Made by a program: the position numbers and the translations under genes. This document shows positions 19,691 through 27,614 of a DNA stretch of 64,000 nt, piece after piece (the stretch's first letter is position 1; each line of letters starts with the position of its first letter). The notes beneath the pieces are model-generated. The model ran no database searches. It had not been told where the DNA came from and was given only the letters and a program-made list of their open reading frames with translations. The stretch spans positions 1,178,001-1,242,000 of the forward strand of contig NZ_CP054836.1 in assembly GCF_013358405.1 (NCBI RefSeq). Direction: 5' to 3'. This DNA is from Oricola thermophila (GTDB taxonomy: Bacteria; Pseudomonadota; Alphaproteobacteria; Rhizobiales; Rhizobiaceae).

Positions 19691-21313
19691 ATGACCCGTA
19701 AGTTACTTGCAGCCGCAACGGCTTCATTCGTTTTATCAGCGACGTCCGCCCTGGCCGCCGACAAGGCCATCATCGTCATGGATGCTTCCGGCTCCATGTG
19801 GGGGCAGATCGACGGCAAGACCAAGATAGAGATTGCGCGCGAGACGCTGGCCGGCGTCCTGCCGTCCATCCCGAACGACATGGAACTGGGCCTGATTGCC
19901 TACGGGCATCGGGAAAAGGGCGTCTGCTCCGATATCGAGCAGATCGTCGCGCCCGCCGCCGGAACGCACCAGCGCATTGCCGAGGCGGTCGACGGTCTCA
20001 ATCCGAAGGGCAAAACGCCGCTCACCGACGCCGTCCGCCAGGCCGCCGAGGCGTTGAAATACACTGAGAACAAGGCGACGGTCGTCCTGGTCACGGACGG
20101 CATCGAGACCTGCAATGCGGATCCGTGCTCGGTTGCAGCCGAGCTCGAGCGTCTGGGCGTGGACTTCACTGCGCATGTTGTCGGCTTCGGCCTTTCAGAA
20201 GAGGAGGGGCGGCAGGTCTCCTGCCTCGCGGAGAATACCGGCGGTCTCTATCTTCAGGCCAGCGACGCGGCCGGCCTCTCGGAGGCCCTGACGAAGACGG
20301 TTGCCGCACCGCCGCCCGAGCCAGCGGTCCTGGACGACAATGTCACCATCACCGCCCGGCTGGCTGAGGGCGGGCCCGACTACGACCTGAGGGGGCGCTG
20401 GGACTTCTATCCCATGGAGGGAGATACGCCGGCAAAGGACGATGTCGCGGGCGGATATGCCACCACCTTCACCACCACGCTGGAACCGGGTCGCTACCTG
20501 CTGCGCTACCGCAAGGACATGGTCACGGCGGAGACGGTTGTCGACGTGGATGAGGGTGAGCGCATCGAGCGTGATCTCGTGCTCGATGCCGGCGTTGTCA
20601 CCGTCAGGGTCTTGCCCGACGACGGCGCGCCCGTCGATAAGTCGGCCCGCTTCGATCTGGAGGTGGCGGGCGATCGCGATGGCGCCTATGGCCAGGGGAC
20701 GCTGGTTGTCCCGGCCGGCGAAGTCCGCCTGACGGCGCGCCTGGGCGAGGGTACACACGAGGAGTCCTTCACGCTCGCTGCCGGCGAGATCGTCGAGAAG
20801 GACGTGGTCATGGGCATCGGGGTCGTCGAGATCAATGCTATCTACGCGGAGGACGGCCCGGCCATCGAATCGAACAGCATGCGTGTCGATGTCCTGTCGG
20901 CGAAGAAATCGCTCGACGGCAAGCGCAAGCAATTCGACGGCGCCTACGGCCCCGGCAACCAGTTCAAGCTTCCGCCCGGCGATTATGTCGCGCGCGCGCG
21001 GCTCGGCAAGGCGACGGCCGAGGCGCCCTTCACCATATCGCGCGGCGAAATGACCGATGTCGTCGTGAATATGGATGCCGGTGTGCTTCAAGTCTCGGCG
21101 CCGGGCGCCTATCGGATCGACGTCTACGAGGCCAAGGCTGACATTCAGGGCAAGCGCAGGCGGCTCGATGGCGGCTATGGCGACGAGTTCCAGATCACGT
21201 TGCATCCCGGCGACTATCTTGTTGTCGCCACGATGGGCGACTCCAATGGCGAGAAAAAGGAGCTGCCTATCGCCGTCACCGCCGCCGAGCGCGCCGAGGT
21301 GATGGTGGAATAG
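19691..21313 (+). CDS. Secreted von Willebrand factor A protein with a repeated C-terminal region
   Basis: The 540-residue protein starts with a signal peptide (about residues 1-22, cleavage near ALAA-DK). The vWA domain (about 25-205) has a complete metal-ion adhesion site: DASGS (31-35), a threonine near 109 (GKTPLTD) and an aspartate near 136 (VTDGIET). Cysteines near 79, 141, 146 and 178 may form disulfides. Residues 216-540 look like four tandem beta-rich units of about 80 residues, each with a PG-Y/V turn (EPGRYLL, PAGEVRL, PPGDYVA, HPGDYLV). The likely role is metal-dependent binding of a partner in the periplasm or outside the cell. Start ATG 19691 has GGGAG upstream. Partner unknown. 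Confidence 0.85.
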   Translation: MTRKLLAAATASFVLSATSALAADKAIIVMDASGSMWGQIDGKTKIEIARETLAGVLPSIPNDMELGLIAYGHREKGVCSDIEQIVAPAAGTHQRIAEAVDGLNPKGKTPLTDAVRQAAEALKYTENKATVVLVTDGIETCNADPCSVAAELERLGVDFTAHVVGFGLSEEEGRQVSCLAENTGGLYLQASDAAGLSEALTKTVAAPPPEPAVLDDNVTITARLAEGGPDYDLRGRWDFYPMEGDTPAKDDVAGGYATTFTTTLEPGRYLLRYRKDMVTAETVVDVDEGERIERDLVLDAGVVTVRVLPDDGAPVDKSARFDLEVAGDRDGAYGQGTLVVPAGEVRLTARLGEGTHEESFTLAAGEIVEKDVVMGIGVVEINAIYAEDGPAIESNSMRVDVLSAKKSLDGKRKQFDGAYGPGNQFKLPPGDYVARARLGKATAEAPFTISRGEMTDVVVNMDAGVLQVSAPGAYRIDVYEAKADIQGKRRRLDGGYGDEFQITLHPGDYLVVATMGDSNGEKKELPIAVTAAERAEVMVE

Positions 21314-21342
21314 CGGAAAGCACAGTGCAGCTTGCGACACGG

Positions 21343-21375
21343 CCCCGGGCGTTTGACCCGGGGTCATTCATTTTG
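21343..21375 (+). terminator. Probable terminator after the vWA gene
   Basis: A 7-bp G+C stem CCCCGGG (21343-21349) with CCCGGGG (21357-21363) and a 7-nt loop, then TCATTCATTTTG. The T tract is interrupted, so strength is uncertain. It lies between the convergent vWA and DUF6455 genes. Confidence 0.5.
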
Positions 21376-21391
21376 CCGTGATCCGGAAATG

Positions 21392-21679
21392 TCAGGCTGC
21401 GCGGTATTTCCGCTCCGCCTCGATGTCGTGTTTCAGGCGCTCGAACATGTCGTGGTTCTTGCAGAAGGCGGGCGCCTCGTCAGGATGCGCGTTGGTCTCC
21501 AGCCACGTTTGGCAGGCGTCCTCGCGCCCGCAGCCTGCGCATCGTTCCTGCGCGCGCTTCATGACGGCCGAGCTGTGCGGACGCGATTCGAGCGCCGCGC
21601 GGAGGCCGAGCTTGTCGACCATGACGTGAAACAGGCCGCCCCGCTCGGCAGCGGGCAGAAAATGGCGCAGCGAAAGCAC
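21392..21679 (-). CDS. DUF6455 family protein
   Basis: A 95-residue cytoplasmic protein. The start is GTG 21679, with a GGAGG site 8 nt upstream. The C-terminal half has the pattern CAGCGREDACQTWL...APAFCKNHDMFERL, four cysteines in the spacing of DUF6455, which suggests a small metal- or cluster-binding module. Function is not established. A perfect FNR-type half-site pair (TTGA-N6-TCAA) is centred 69 bp before the start, so oxygen- or nitric-oxide-responsive control is a reasonable inference. It is a single-gene unit. Confidence 0.75.
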   Translation of the reverse strand: MLSLRHFLPAAERGGLFHVMVDKLGLRAALESRPHSSAVMKRAQERCAGCGREDACQTWLETNAHPDEAPAFCKNHDMFERLKHDIEAERKYRAA

Positions 21680-21741
21680 GATAAGTCCTCCTCGGGTTCC
21701 TTGTGCGGACCCAGCATCCCCCGGAATGCCGCCGCCGCACA

Positions 21742-21755
21742 TTGATCCTGGTCAA
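21742..21755 (-). promoter_or_regulatory. FNR/FixK-type binding site
   Basis: TTGATCCTGGTCAA matches the TTGA-N6-TCAA operator of the Crp/Fnr superfamily (FNR, FnrL, FixK). If it acts as a class II site, the transcription start would be about 21707 on the minus strand, leaving a 28-nt leader that contains the ribosome-binding site of the DUF6455 gene. The palindrome could instead serve the SDR gene on the other side, but it is 206 bp from that start. Confidence 0.6.
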
Positions 21756-21960
21756 GTGCCATTCCACCGTTTCCGGCTATGCTTCCGGGGCTTCTGAGAT
21801 ACATTCCACAATTTGGAAAACGCTCGAGAAATCAAAAGAATGAACGCGACCGTTAACGCGCAAGTTCAGGCCGCTTGTTGATATCGGCACGCGATTCGGC
21901 GGCGCAACTCGCCAACGGAACAATCCGGTCATGGCCGGGGCAACGGAAGGAATTCGGAAA

Positions 21961-22716
21961 ATGACTGACAGGTTCGACAACAAGGTGGCCATCGTCACCG
22001 GTGGCGCATCCGGTATCGGCGAGGCGATCAGCATCAGGCTGGCATCGGAAGGGGCGAAGGTGGTGGTCGCCGATCTCGACGAGGCGCGCATGGCGGATGT
22101 CGTCGGCAGGATCGAGGCCGCGGGCGGTGCCGCCGTGCCGTTCAAGGTCGACGTTTCGGATTCGGCGCAGGTGGAGGCCATGGTCGGCCATGCGGTGGAA
22201 ACCTGGGGCGCGTTGCATCTTGCCGTGAACAATGCCGGCATCGGCGGTCCGTCCGCCCCGGTCGGCGAATACCCGGTCGATGGCTGGGAAAAGGTGATCG
22301 GGATCAACCTCAACGGAGTCTTCTACGGCATGCGATTCGAGATTCCGGCCATGCTCGCCGCCGGCGGTGGCGCAATTGTCAACATGGCGTCGATTCTCGG
22401 AAGCGTCGGCTTCGCCAATTCGTCGGCCTACGTCGCGGCGAAGCACGCGGTCGTCGGCATGACCAAGTCGGCCGGACTGGAATACGGCACGCAGGGAATC
22501 CGCGTGAACGCGATCGGGCCCGGCTTCATCGACACGCCGCTCCTGTCGGCCAATCTCGACGCCGAGACGCTTGGATTCCTCGAGACCCAGCATGCGGTCA
22601 ACCGGCTGGGAACATCGGAAGAAGTCGCCGCGCTGACCTGTTTCCTGCTGTCGGACGAGGCGTCCTTCATCACCGGAAGCTATCACCTGGTTGATGGCGG
22701 ATACACGGCGCGCTAG
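21961..22716 (+). CDS. Short-chain dehydrogenase/reductase
   Basis: A 251-residue classical SDR. The cofactor loop is TGGASGIGEA (about residues 13-22), followed by DLDEARM (Asp after strand 2 favours NAD over NADP), NNAGIGGP, and the catalytic pair YVAAK with the preceding Ser in NMASILGS. C-terminal DGGYTAR is typical. The substrate is unknown. I chose ATG 21961 (MTDRFDNKVAIVTGG) over ATG 21931 because GGAAGGA precedes it. Single gene with its own terminator. Confidence 0.88.
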   Translation: MTDRFDNKVAIVTGGASGIGEAISIRLASEGAKVVVADLDEARMADVVGRIEAAGGAAVPFKVDVSDSAQVEAMVGHAVETWGALHLAVNNAGIGGPSAPVGEYPVDGWEKVIGINLNGVFYGMRFEIPAMLAAGGGAIVNMASILGSVGFANSSAYVAAKHAVVGMTKSAGLEYGTQGIRVNAIGPGFIDTPLLSANLDAETLGFLETQHAVNRLGTSEEVAALTCFLLSDEASFITGSYHLVDGGYTAR

Positions 22717-22739
22717 CCGTCGCGCCTTCTTGCCACGCG

Positions 22740-22765
22740 GGGCCGGGCAAATCCCGGCCCTTTTT
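22740..22765 (+). terminator. Rho-independent terminator of the SDR gene
   Basis: An 8-bp perfect stem GGGCCGGG (22740-22747) and CCCGGCCC (22753-22760) with a 5-nt loop is followed by TTTTTC. It lies 24 bp after the SDR stop and separates it from gatB. Confidence 0.9.
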
Positions 22766-22893
22766 CTTTGGTTCGGCGGGCGGGAAAGCCAGATATCGGG
22801 CGGTCCGGTGCCCGTTGCAGACGATGGCATCTTGCAGGCCCAGTTGCGTTGCACTAACGAAACGGGGAACGGTTACGAACACAAAAGCGCATA

Positions 22894-24393
22894 ATGACAC
22901 TCATCGACACCCGCACGCCCGATCCGAAACGTTTCATCCCCGGCGCCACCGGCGACTGGGAGATCGTCATCGGCATGGAAGTTCACGCCCAGGTCATCTC
23001 CCGCTCCAAGCTGTTTTCCGGCGCATCGACGGAATTCGGCGCCGAGCCGAACGCCAATGTCTCGCTCGTCGATGCGGCCATGCCCGGTATGCTGCCCGTC
23101 ATCAACGAGGAATGCGTCCGCCAGGCGGTGCGCACCGGCCTCGGGCTGAAGGCGCAGATCAACAAGAAGAGCGTCTTCGACCGCAAGAACTACTTCTACC
23201 CGGACCTGCCGCAGGGCTACCAGATTTCCCAGTTCAAGCAGCCGATCGTGGGCGAGGGCAAGATCACGATTTCCGTCGGACCCGACAAGAAGGGCGAGTT
23301 CGAGGATGTCGAGATCGGCATCGAACGCCTGCATCTGGAGCAGGATGCGGGCAAGTCGATGCACGACCAGCATCCGACCATGTCCTATGTCGACCTGAAC
23401 CGCTCGGGCGTGGCGCTGATGGAGATCGTCTCCAAGCCGGACCTGCGGTCCGCAGACGAGGCCAAGGCCTATCTCACCAAGCTGCGCCAGATCCTGCGCT
23501 ATCTCGGCACCTGCGACGGCAACATGGACGAGGGCTCCATGCGCGCCGACGTCAACGTGTCGGTGCGCAAGCCGGGCGGCGAGTTCGGCACGCGCTGCGA
23601 GATCAAGAACGTCAACTCCATCCGCTTCGTCGGCCAGGCCATCGAGTACGAGGCGCGCCGCCAGATCGGCATTCTGGAGGATGGCGGCGAGATCGAGCAG
23701 GAGACCCGCCTGTTCGACCCCGGCAAGGGCGAGACGCGCTCGATGCGCTCCAAGGAAGAGGCGCACGACTACCGCTATTTCCCCGATCCGGACCTTCTGC
23801 CGCTGGAATTCGACGATGCATTCGTCGAGGAGATCGCGGCCAGCCTGCCGGAACTGCCCGATGACAAGAAAGCGCGGTTTGTCTCGCTCGGCCTGTCGGC
23901 CTATGATGCCTCCATTCTGGTGTCGGAGAAGGCGATCGCTGACTATTTCGAAAAGGTGGCCGAGGGGCGCGATGCCAAGGCAGCGGCGAACTGGGTGATC
24001 AACGATCTGCTCGGTGCGCTGAACAAGGCCGGGCTCGGCATCGAGGAGACGCCGGTTTCGCCGGTGCAGCTCGGCGGCATCATCGACCTCATCAAGGAAG
24101 GCACGATTTCCGGCAAGATCGCCAAGGATCTTTTCGAGATCGTCTGGAACGAGGGCGGCGAACCGTCGGAGATCGTGGAAGCCCGCGGCATGAAGCAGGT
24201 GACCGACACCGGCGCCATCGAGGCCGAGGTCGACAAGGTCATCGCGGCCAATCCCGACAAGGTTGAACAGGCCAGGAACAAGCCGACGCTCGCCGGCTGG
24301 TTCGTCGGTCAGGTGATGAAGGCGACCGGCGGCAAGGCCAACCCGCAGGCCGTGCAGGCGCTGGTCAAGCAGAAGCTCGGCATAGAGGACTAG
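22894..24393 (+). CDS. gatB: Asp/Glu-tRNA(Asn/Gln) amidotransferase subunit B
   Basis: The 499-residue kinase-like subunit that binds misacylated tRNA and activates Glu or Asp with ATP. Family blocks: [58 protein letters not shown] and [15 protein letters not shown], then the C-terminal YqeY-like tail domain ending VKQKLGIED. It is unlinked from gatC and gatA, which lie 4 to 6 kb to the left, as is common in this class. A GNAT gene follows 13 bp downstream with its own good ribosome-binding site. Confidence 0.97.
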   Translation: MTLIDTRTPDPKRFIPGATGDWEIVIGMEVHAQVISRSKLFSGASTEFGAEPNANVSLVDAAMPGMLPVINEECVRQAVRTGLGLKAQINKKSVFDRKNYFYPDLPQGYQISQFKQPIVGEGKITISVGPDKKGEFEDVEIGIERLHLEQDAGKSMHDQHPTMSYVDLNRSGVALMEIVSKPDLRSADEAKAYLTKLRQILRYLGTCDGNMDEGSMRADVNVSVRKPGGEFGTRCEIKNVNSIRFVGQAIEYEARRQIGILEDGGEIEQETRLFDPGKGETRSMRSKEEAHDYRYFPDPDLLPLEFDDAFVEEIAASLPELPDDKKARFVSLGLSAYDASILVSEKAIADYFEKVAEGRDAKAAANWVINDLLGALNKAGLGIEETPVSPVQLGGIIDLIKEGTISGKIAKDLFEIVWNEGGEPSEIVEARGMKQVTDTGAIEAEVDKVIAANPDKVEQARNKPTLAGWFVGQVMKATGGKANPQAVQALVKQKLGIED

Positions 24394-24406
24394 GAGGAGG
24401 TCTGCC

Positions 24407-24895
24407 ATGTGGTTACGGACAGCATCGCTGGAGGATCTGGAGACCATCAGCGCCATGTTGTCCGAGACATGGCACGACACCTACGACGCCATATACGGCA
24501 AGGACAAGGTCACCGAGCTGACGAAGGCTTGGCACTCCGTGCCGGCGCTGAAGCAGCGCATGACCAAGCCGCGCTCGGAATTCATCGTCTGCGATGACGG
24601 CGCCGAGATCACGGGCATGGCCTTTGTCAGCCAGATCGACGCCGAGACCTCTATGTTGCATCAGCTCTACGTAAGGCCGTCGGCCCAGGGGCAGGGTGTC
24701 GGCAAGAAGCTGCTGGTCGAGGTCGAGGCCTGTTTCCCGGATGTGCGGAAGATCCGTCTCGAGGTCGAGGAGGCCAACGAGCGCGCCGTCGCCTTCTACG
24801 AGCGCAACGGCTTCCGCCGCGTCGGCACCAATCCCGATTGCGGCGTGAAGGGCTCAGGCATCCCGGCCATCGTCATGGAAAAGGTTATCTGGTAG
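24407..24895 (+). CDS. GNAT family N-acetyltransferase downstream of gatB
   Basis: The 162-residue protein has GNAT marks: LYVRPSAQGQGVGKKLLVEV (acetyl-CoA loop QGQGVG at about residues 95-100), LEVEEANERAVAFYERNGF (conserved Asn and the FYERNGF motif). The start has AGGAGG 7 nt upstream. It sits 13 bp after gatB, so it is probably in that transcript. It is a different subfamily from the GNAT between gatC and gatA. Substrate unknown. Its 3' end overlaps the convergent gene by 11 bp. Confidence 0.88.
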   Translation: MWLRTASLEDLETISAMLSETWHDTYDAIYGKDKVTELTKAWHSVPALKQRMTKPRSEFIVCDDGAEITGMAFVSQIDAETSMLHQLYVRPSAQGQGVGKKLLVEVEACFPDVRKIRLEVEEANERAVAFYERNGFRRVGTNPDCGVKGSGIPAIVMEKVIW

Positions 24896-25319
24896 CCCCG
24901 TCCTGCATCCGTTCCTTGCCGTCCGGATCGTAGATCTGCACCGCGGAGCACTCGATCAGGTAATCCCGCTCGCTTCTGTCGCAGACATGCAGCGCGGTCG
25001 CCTTCGCGGCCGCCTCTGTCGGCAGGCCGCAAATGACCTCGTGCCAGTGCGGGCCCTCGCGGTGCTGGACGAAAACATCGACGCTCCAGCCCGCCGGCTG
25101 GCACCAGTTGGTGCGGATGCAATCCTCTCTCGCCGCGCCGCCCTCGACGCATTGCGCCACCGCGCAGGCAAATCCCTCCTCCGGGGTCGCACCCATGCAC
25201 ACGCCGCCGCCCTGTTCGGGTGCCTGCACGAAGGCGATGCCTGCCGGTCCGTCCTGGGCTGCGGCAGAAGTAGCGGCCAGTGTTACGGCGATGGCGAGCA
25301 AACGGAATTTCTTGGCCAT
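24885..25319 (-). CDS. Cysteine-rich secreted hypothetical protein
   Basis: A 144-residue protein with a signal peptide (MAKKFRLLAIAVTLAATSAAA, cleavage before QDG) and GGGAGAG upstream of the ATG at 25319. The mature part carries eight cysteines (in GVCMGA, FACAVAQCV, EDCIRTNWC, VICGL, HVCDRS and IECSA), which suggests several disulfides in the periplasm. The AxAQCV...DC spacing recalls DUF4189-like secreted proteins, but I would not assign it. Monocistronic and convergent with the GNAT gene. Confidence 0.7.
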   Translation of the reverse strand: MAKKFRLLAIAVTLAATSAAAQDGPAGIAFVQAPEQGGGVCMGATPEEGFACAVAQCVEGGAAREDCIRTNWCQPAGWSVDVFVQHREGPHWHEVICGLPTEAAAKATALHVCDRSERDYLIECSAVQIYDPDGKERMQDGATR

Positions 25320-25406
25320 GTCGCTCTCCCGTACGTGACGGCATGACGCTAGCATGGCCTGAAAGACCGGGCTACCGTCGCCACACCGACATGGAAGGAT
25401 TGCGGG

Positions 25407-25919
25407 ATGGCGCGACTCACGATTCACAATCCGCGGAACGATGCGCATTTCATGCGTATCATGCCCGTCAGGGCGAGGGTGCGCGTGCGCCGGGGCAATG
25501 CGTTGCTGGCCGAATCAGACCGCGCCATTCGGATCCTGGAGACCGGTAGGGTCGTCTACGATCCGGTGGCCCATATTCCCGAGGCCGACATCATCGGGCC
25601 GCTCGAACCGGTTCCCAACAAGTCCACGCACTGTCCGCTGAAAGGCGATGCCTCGTGGTTCTCCCACCACGGCGAGGAGATCGCCTGGATCTACGACCGC
25701 CCGCTGGGCATTGCCATGCAGTCGTGCGGTCATGTGGCGTTCCTCGCCGGCAAGGTGACGATAGAGGAGATCGGGGAGGACACGCCCCTTTTAGCAGGTC
25801 GAAACGAATGCGCCGGCCGGTGGCCCTACAAGCGGGGCAGGGGTAATGGCGTGGCCCCGATGCGCAACGGTTCCACGACTGGCGGGAGTTCGCGAAGTTC
25901 CATGCGGGTTTCGGGATGA
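25407..25919 (+). CDS. DUF427 domain protein, possibly with a frameshifted tail
   Basis: The first 130 residues are a DUF427 domain: VRVRRGNALLAESDRAIRIL, VYDPVAHIPEADI, and the family mark KSTHCPLKGDASWF followed by IAWIYDRPLG and GHVAFLAGKVTIEE. Function of DUF427 is not known. From about residue 131 the sequence turns into a Gly/Arg/Ser-rich tail without family resemblance. A frame shift of one base in the run CCCCTTTTAG (25785-25794) would end the protein at the TAG there, the usual length for the domain. The tail may be read-through from a real or sequencing indel. Confidence 0.75.
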   Translation: MARLTIHNPRNDAHFMRIMPVRARVRVRRGNALLAESDRAIRILETGRVVYDPVAHIPEADIIGPLEPVPNKSTHCPLKGDASWFSHHGEEIAWIYDRPLGIAMQSCGHVAFLAGKVTIEEIGEDTPLLAGRNECAGRWPYKRGRGNGVAPMRNGSTTGGSSRSSMRVSG

Positions 25920-26009
25920 AATTGCGCTGATTTGGGCCATCGGCGCGCTTGCAATCGCAACGGCACGGCGCCATAAGCGGGGAAGCGAAAAACGCCCGGA
26001 CACGATGCA

Positions 26010-26408
26010 ATGAAAGACTTCCTCCTTCAGTTCTTCACCTGGTGGAACGGCCAGACGCTCAACACGCGCTTCTACACCTGGCGCAAGGGTGAGCGCGTTG
26101 GCGAGGACGAATTCGGCAATGTCTACTATCAGGGCGGCAAGGATGCCGAGGGCCGCACGCGCCGTTGGGTGATCTACAACGGTTATTCCGAGGCCACCAT
26201 GATTCCGCCCGGCTGGCACGGATGGATGCATCACCGCACAGATACGCCGCCGACGAAGGAAGACTACAAGCCGCGCGAGTGGCAGAAGCCGCACAAGCCG
26301 AACTATACCGGTACCGCCAAGGCCTATCGCCCGCACGGCTCCATGCTGACGCCCGAGACCCGGCCTGTCGTCACCGGCGACTACGACGCCTGGACGCCCG
26401 GCGAATAG
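26010..26408 (+). CDS. NDUFA12 family complex I accessory subunit
   Basis: The 132-residue protein matches the NDUFA12/B17.2 family: LQFFTWWNGQTLNTRFYTWRKGERVGED, DEFGNVYYQ, RRWVIYNGY and IPPGWHGWMHH. NDUFA12 is a supernumerary subunit of mitochondrial complex I that is also present in alphaproteobacterial NADH:ubiquinone oxidoreductase. The nuo operon is not in this window, so the gene is unlinked, as is usual in this class. DUF2155 follows 99 bp downstream. No signal peptide, consistent with a peripheral arm location. Confidence 0.92.
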   Translation: MKDFLLQFFTWWNGQTLNTRFYTWRKGERVGEDEFGNVYYQGGKDAEGRTRRWVIYNGYSEATMIPPGWHGWMHHRTDTPPTKEDYKPREWQKPHKPNYTGTAKAYRPHGSMLTPETRPVVTGDYDAWTPGE

Positions 26409-26507
26409 GTCGAGGCGCGGGAAGGTCGCTTTGCGACCAAGCTTCTGCCACAACTTGGCAATAGTGATTCCCGCGTTTCGGGCCAACCGCCATCGCTAAG
26501 GATATTC

Positions 26508-26930
26508 ATGTCGGGATTTCTCAAATCATTGGCCGCGCTCGGCATGGTCGCAGCCGTCTTTTCGGCCTCGCCGGCACTCGCCGAGCGTTCGGAAAACCCG
26601 GTCGCCGAGTTCTCCGGCATCGACAAGATCACGGGCCGGATCATCACCTTCGACGTCTATATCGACGAGACGGTGCAATTCGGTGCGCTGCAGGTAACGC
26701 CGCGCGTCTGCTATTCGCGCACCGACAACGAGGCGCCGGGATCGAGCACCTTTGTCGAGGTCGACGAGATCACGCTCGACCGCAAGATACGCCGCATCTT
26801 CACCGGCTGGATGTTCGCCGACAGCCCCGGTCTCAATGCGGTGGAGCATCCGGTCTATGACGTCTGGCTGAAGGGCTGCAAGCAGGAGTCCGACGTGCCT
26901 CCGCCCGACACCGCTGCGGGCGGCAACTGA
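26508..26930 (+). CDS. DUF2155 family exported protein
   Basis: A 140-residue protein with a signal peptide (about residues 1-25, SPALA-ER). The mature domain carries the DUF2155 pattern: FSGIDKITGRIITFDV, VTPRVCYSRTDNEAPG and FTGWMFADSPGLNAVEHPVYDVWLKGC. Two cysteines may form a disulfide. Periplasmic, function unknown. The neighbouring NDUFA12-like gene and the convergent aat gene (3 bp away) make up a gene order that recurs in this order of bacteria. Confidence 0.88.
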   Translation: MSGFLKSLAALGMVAAVFSASPALAERSENPVAEFSGIDKITGRIITFDVYIDETVQFGALQVTPRVCYSRTDNEAPGSSTFVEVDEITLDRKIRRIFTGWMFADSPGLNAVEHPVYDVWLKGCKQESDVPPPDTAAGGN

Positions 26931-26933
26931 TCC

Positions 26934-27557
26934 TCAGTCGAACCTGGCTTCGCCGATCAGCGCCTCGGCGAGCATGTCCTCGTATTCCTTCGCGGGAACG
27001 TCGATGGCGCCGAACTGCTTCAGGTGGTCGGTGGTGAACTGCGTGTCGAGCAGGATGAATCCCCGTGCGTTGAGCCGCTCGACCAGGCGCACGAGGCATA
27101 TCTTGGAAGCATCCGTCCTGCGCGAGAACATGCTTTCCCCGAAGAAGGCGCGTCCGAGGCTGACGCCGTAGAGGCCGCCGACGAGCTGGTCGTCCTCCCA
27201 GGCTTCCACCGAGTGGGCGTGTCCCATTTCGTGCAGCTCGCAGTACAGGTCGCGGATCGTCTTGTTGATCCAGGTGCGCTCTCGCGTCGCCGTGGCTTCC
27301 GCGCAGGCATTGATGACCGCCCGGAAGGCCGTGTTGACGCGAATGTCGTATGGCGCCTTGCGCATCCTTTTTGCGAGGCTGCGGGGCACGTGGAAGGTAT
27401 CGAGCGGAATGATGCCGCGCATCTCCGGCTGTACCCAGAACACTTCCGGGTCGTCGGCATCGTCGGCCATGGGGAATATGCCCGCAGCATAGGCGCGCAG
27501 CAGTATCTGCGGCGTCAGCCCGCGCTTCTTCGCATCGTTGCCGTCCTTGCCGGTCAT
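26934..27557 (-). CDS. aat: Leucyl/phenylalanyl-tRNA-protein transferase
   Basis: A 207-residue Aat that adds Leu or Phe from aminoacyl-tRNA to proteins with N-terminal Arg or Lys, making them ClpAP substrates. Recognisable: [58 protein letters not shown] and [14 protein letters not shown]. Length is slightly under that of E. coli Aat and normal for alphaproteobacteria. It lies 57 bp after accC, last in the aroQ-accB-accC-aat unit. Confidence 0.95.
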   Translation of the reverse strand: MTGKDGNDAKKRGLTPQILLRAYAAGIFPMADDADDPEVFWVQPEMRGIIPLDTFHVPRSLAKRMRKAPYDIRVNTAFRAVINACAEATATRERTWINKTIRDLYCELHEMGHAHSVEAWEDDQLVGGLYGVSLGRAFFGESMFSRRTDASKICLVRLVERLNARGFILLDTQFTTDHLKQFGAIDVPAKEYEDMLAEALIGEARFD

Positions 27558-27614
27558 TGTTCGGCGCCCCTGCCGGCATGGCGGCCGCGACGGATCGCGG
27601 CCGGGATATTCGCG

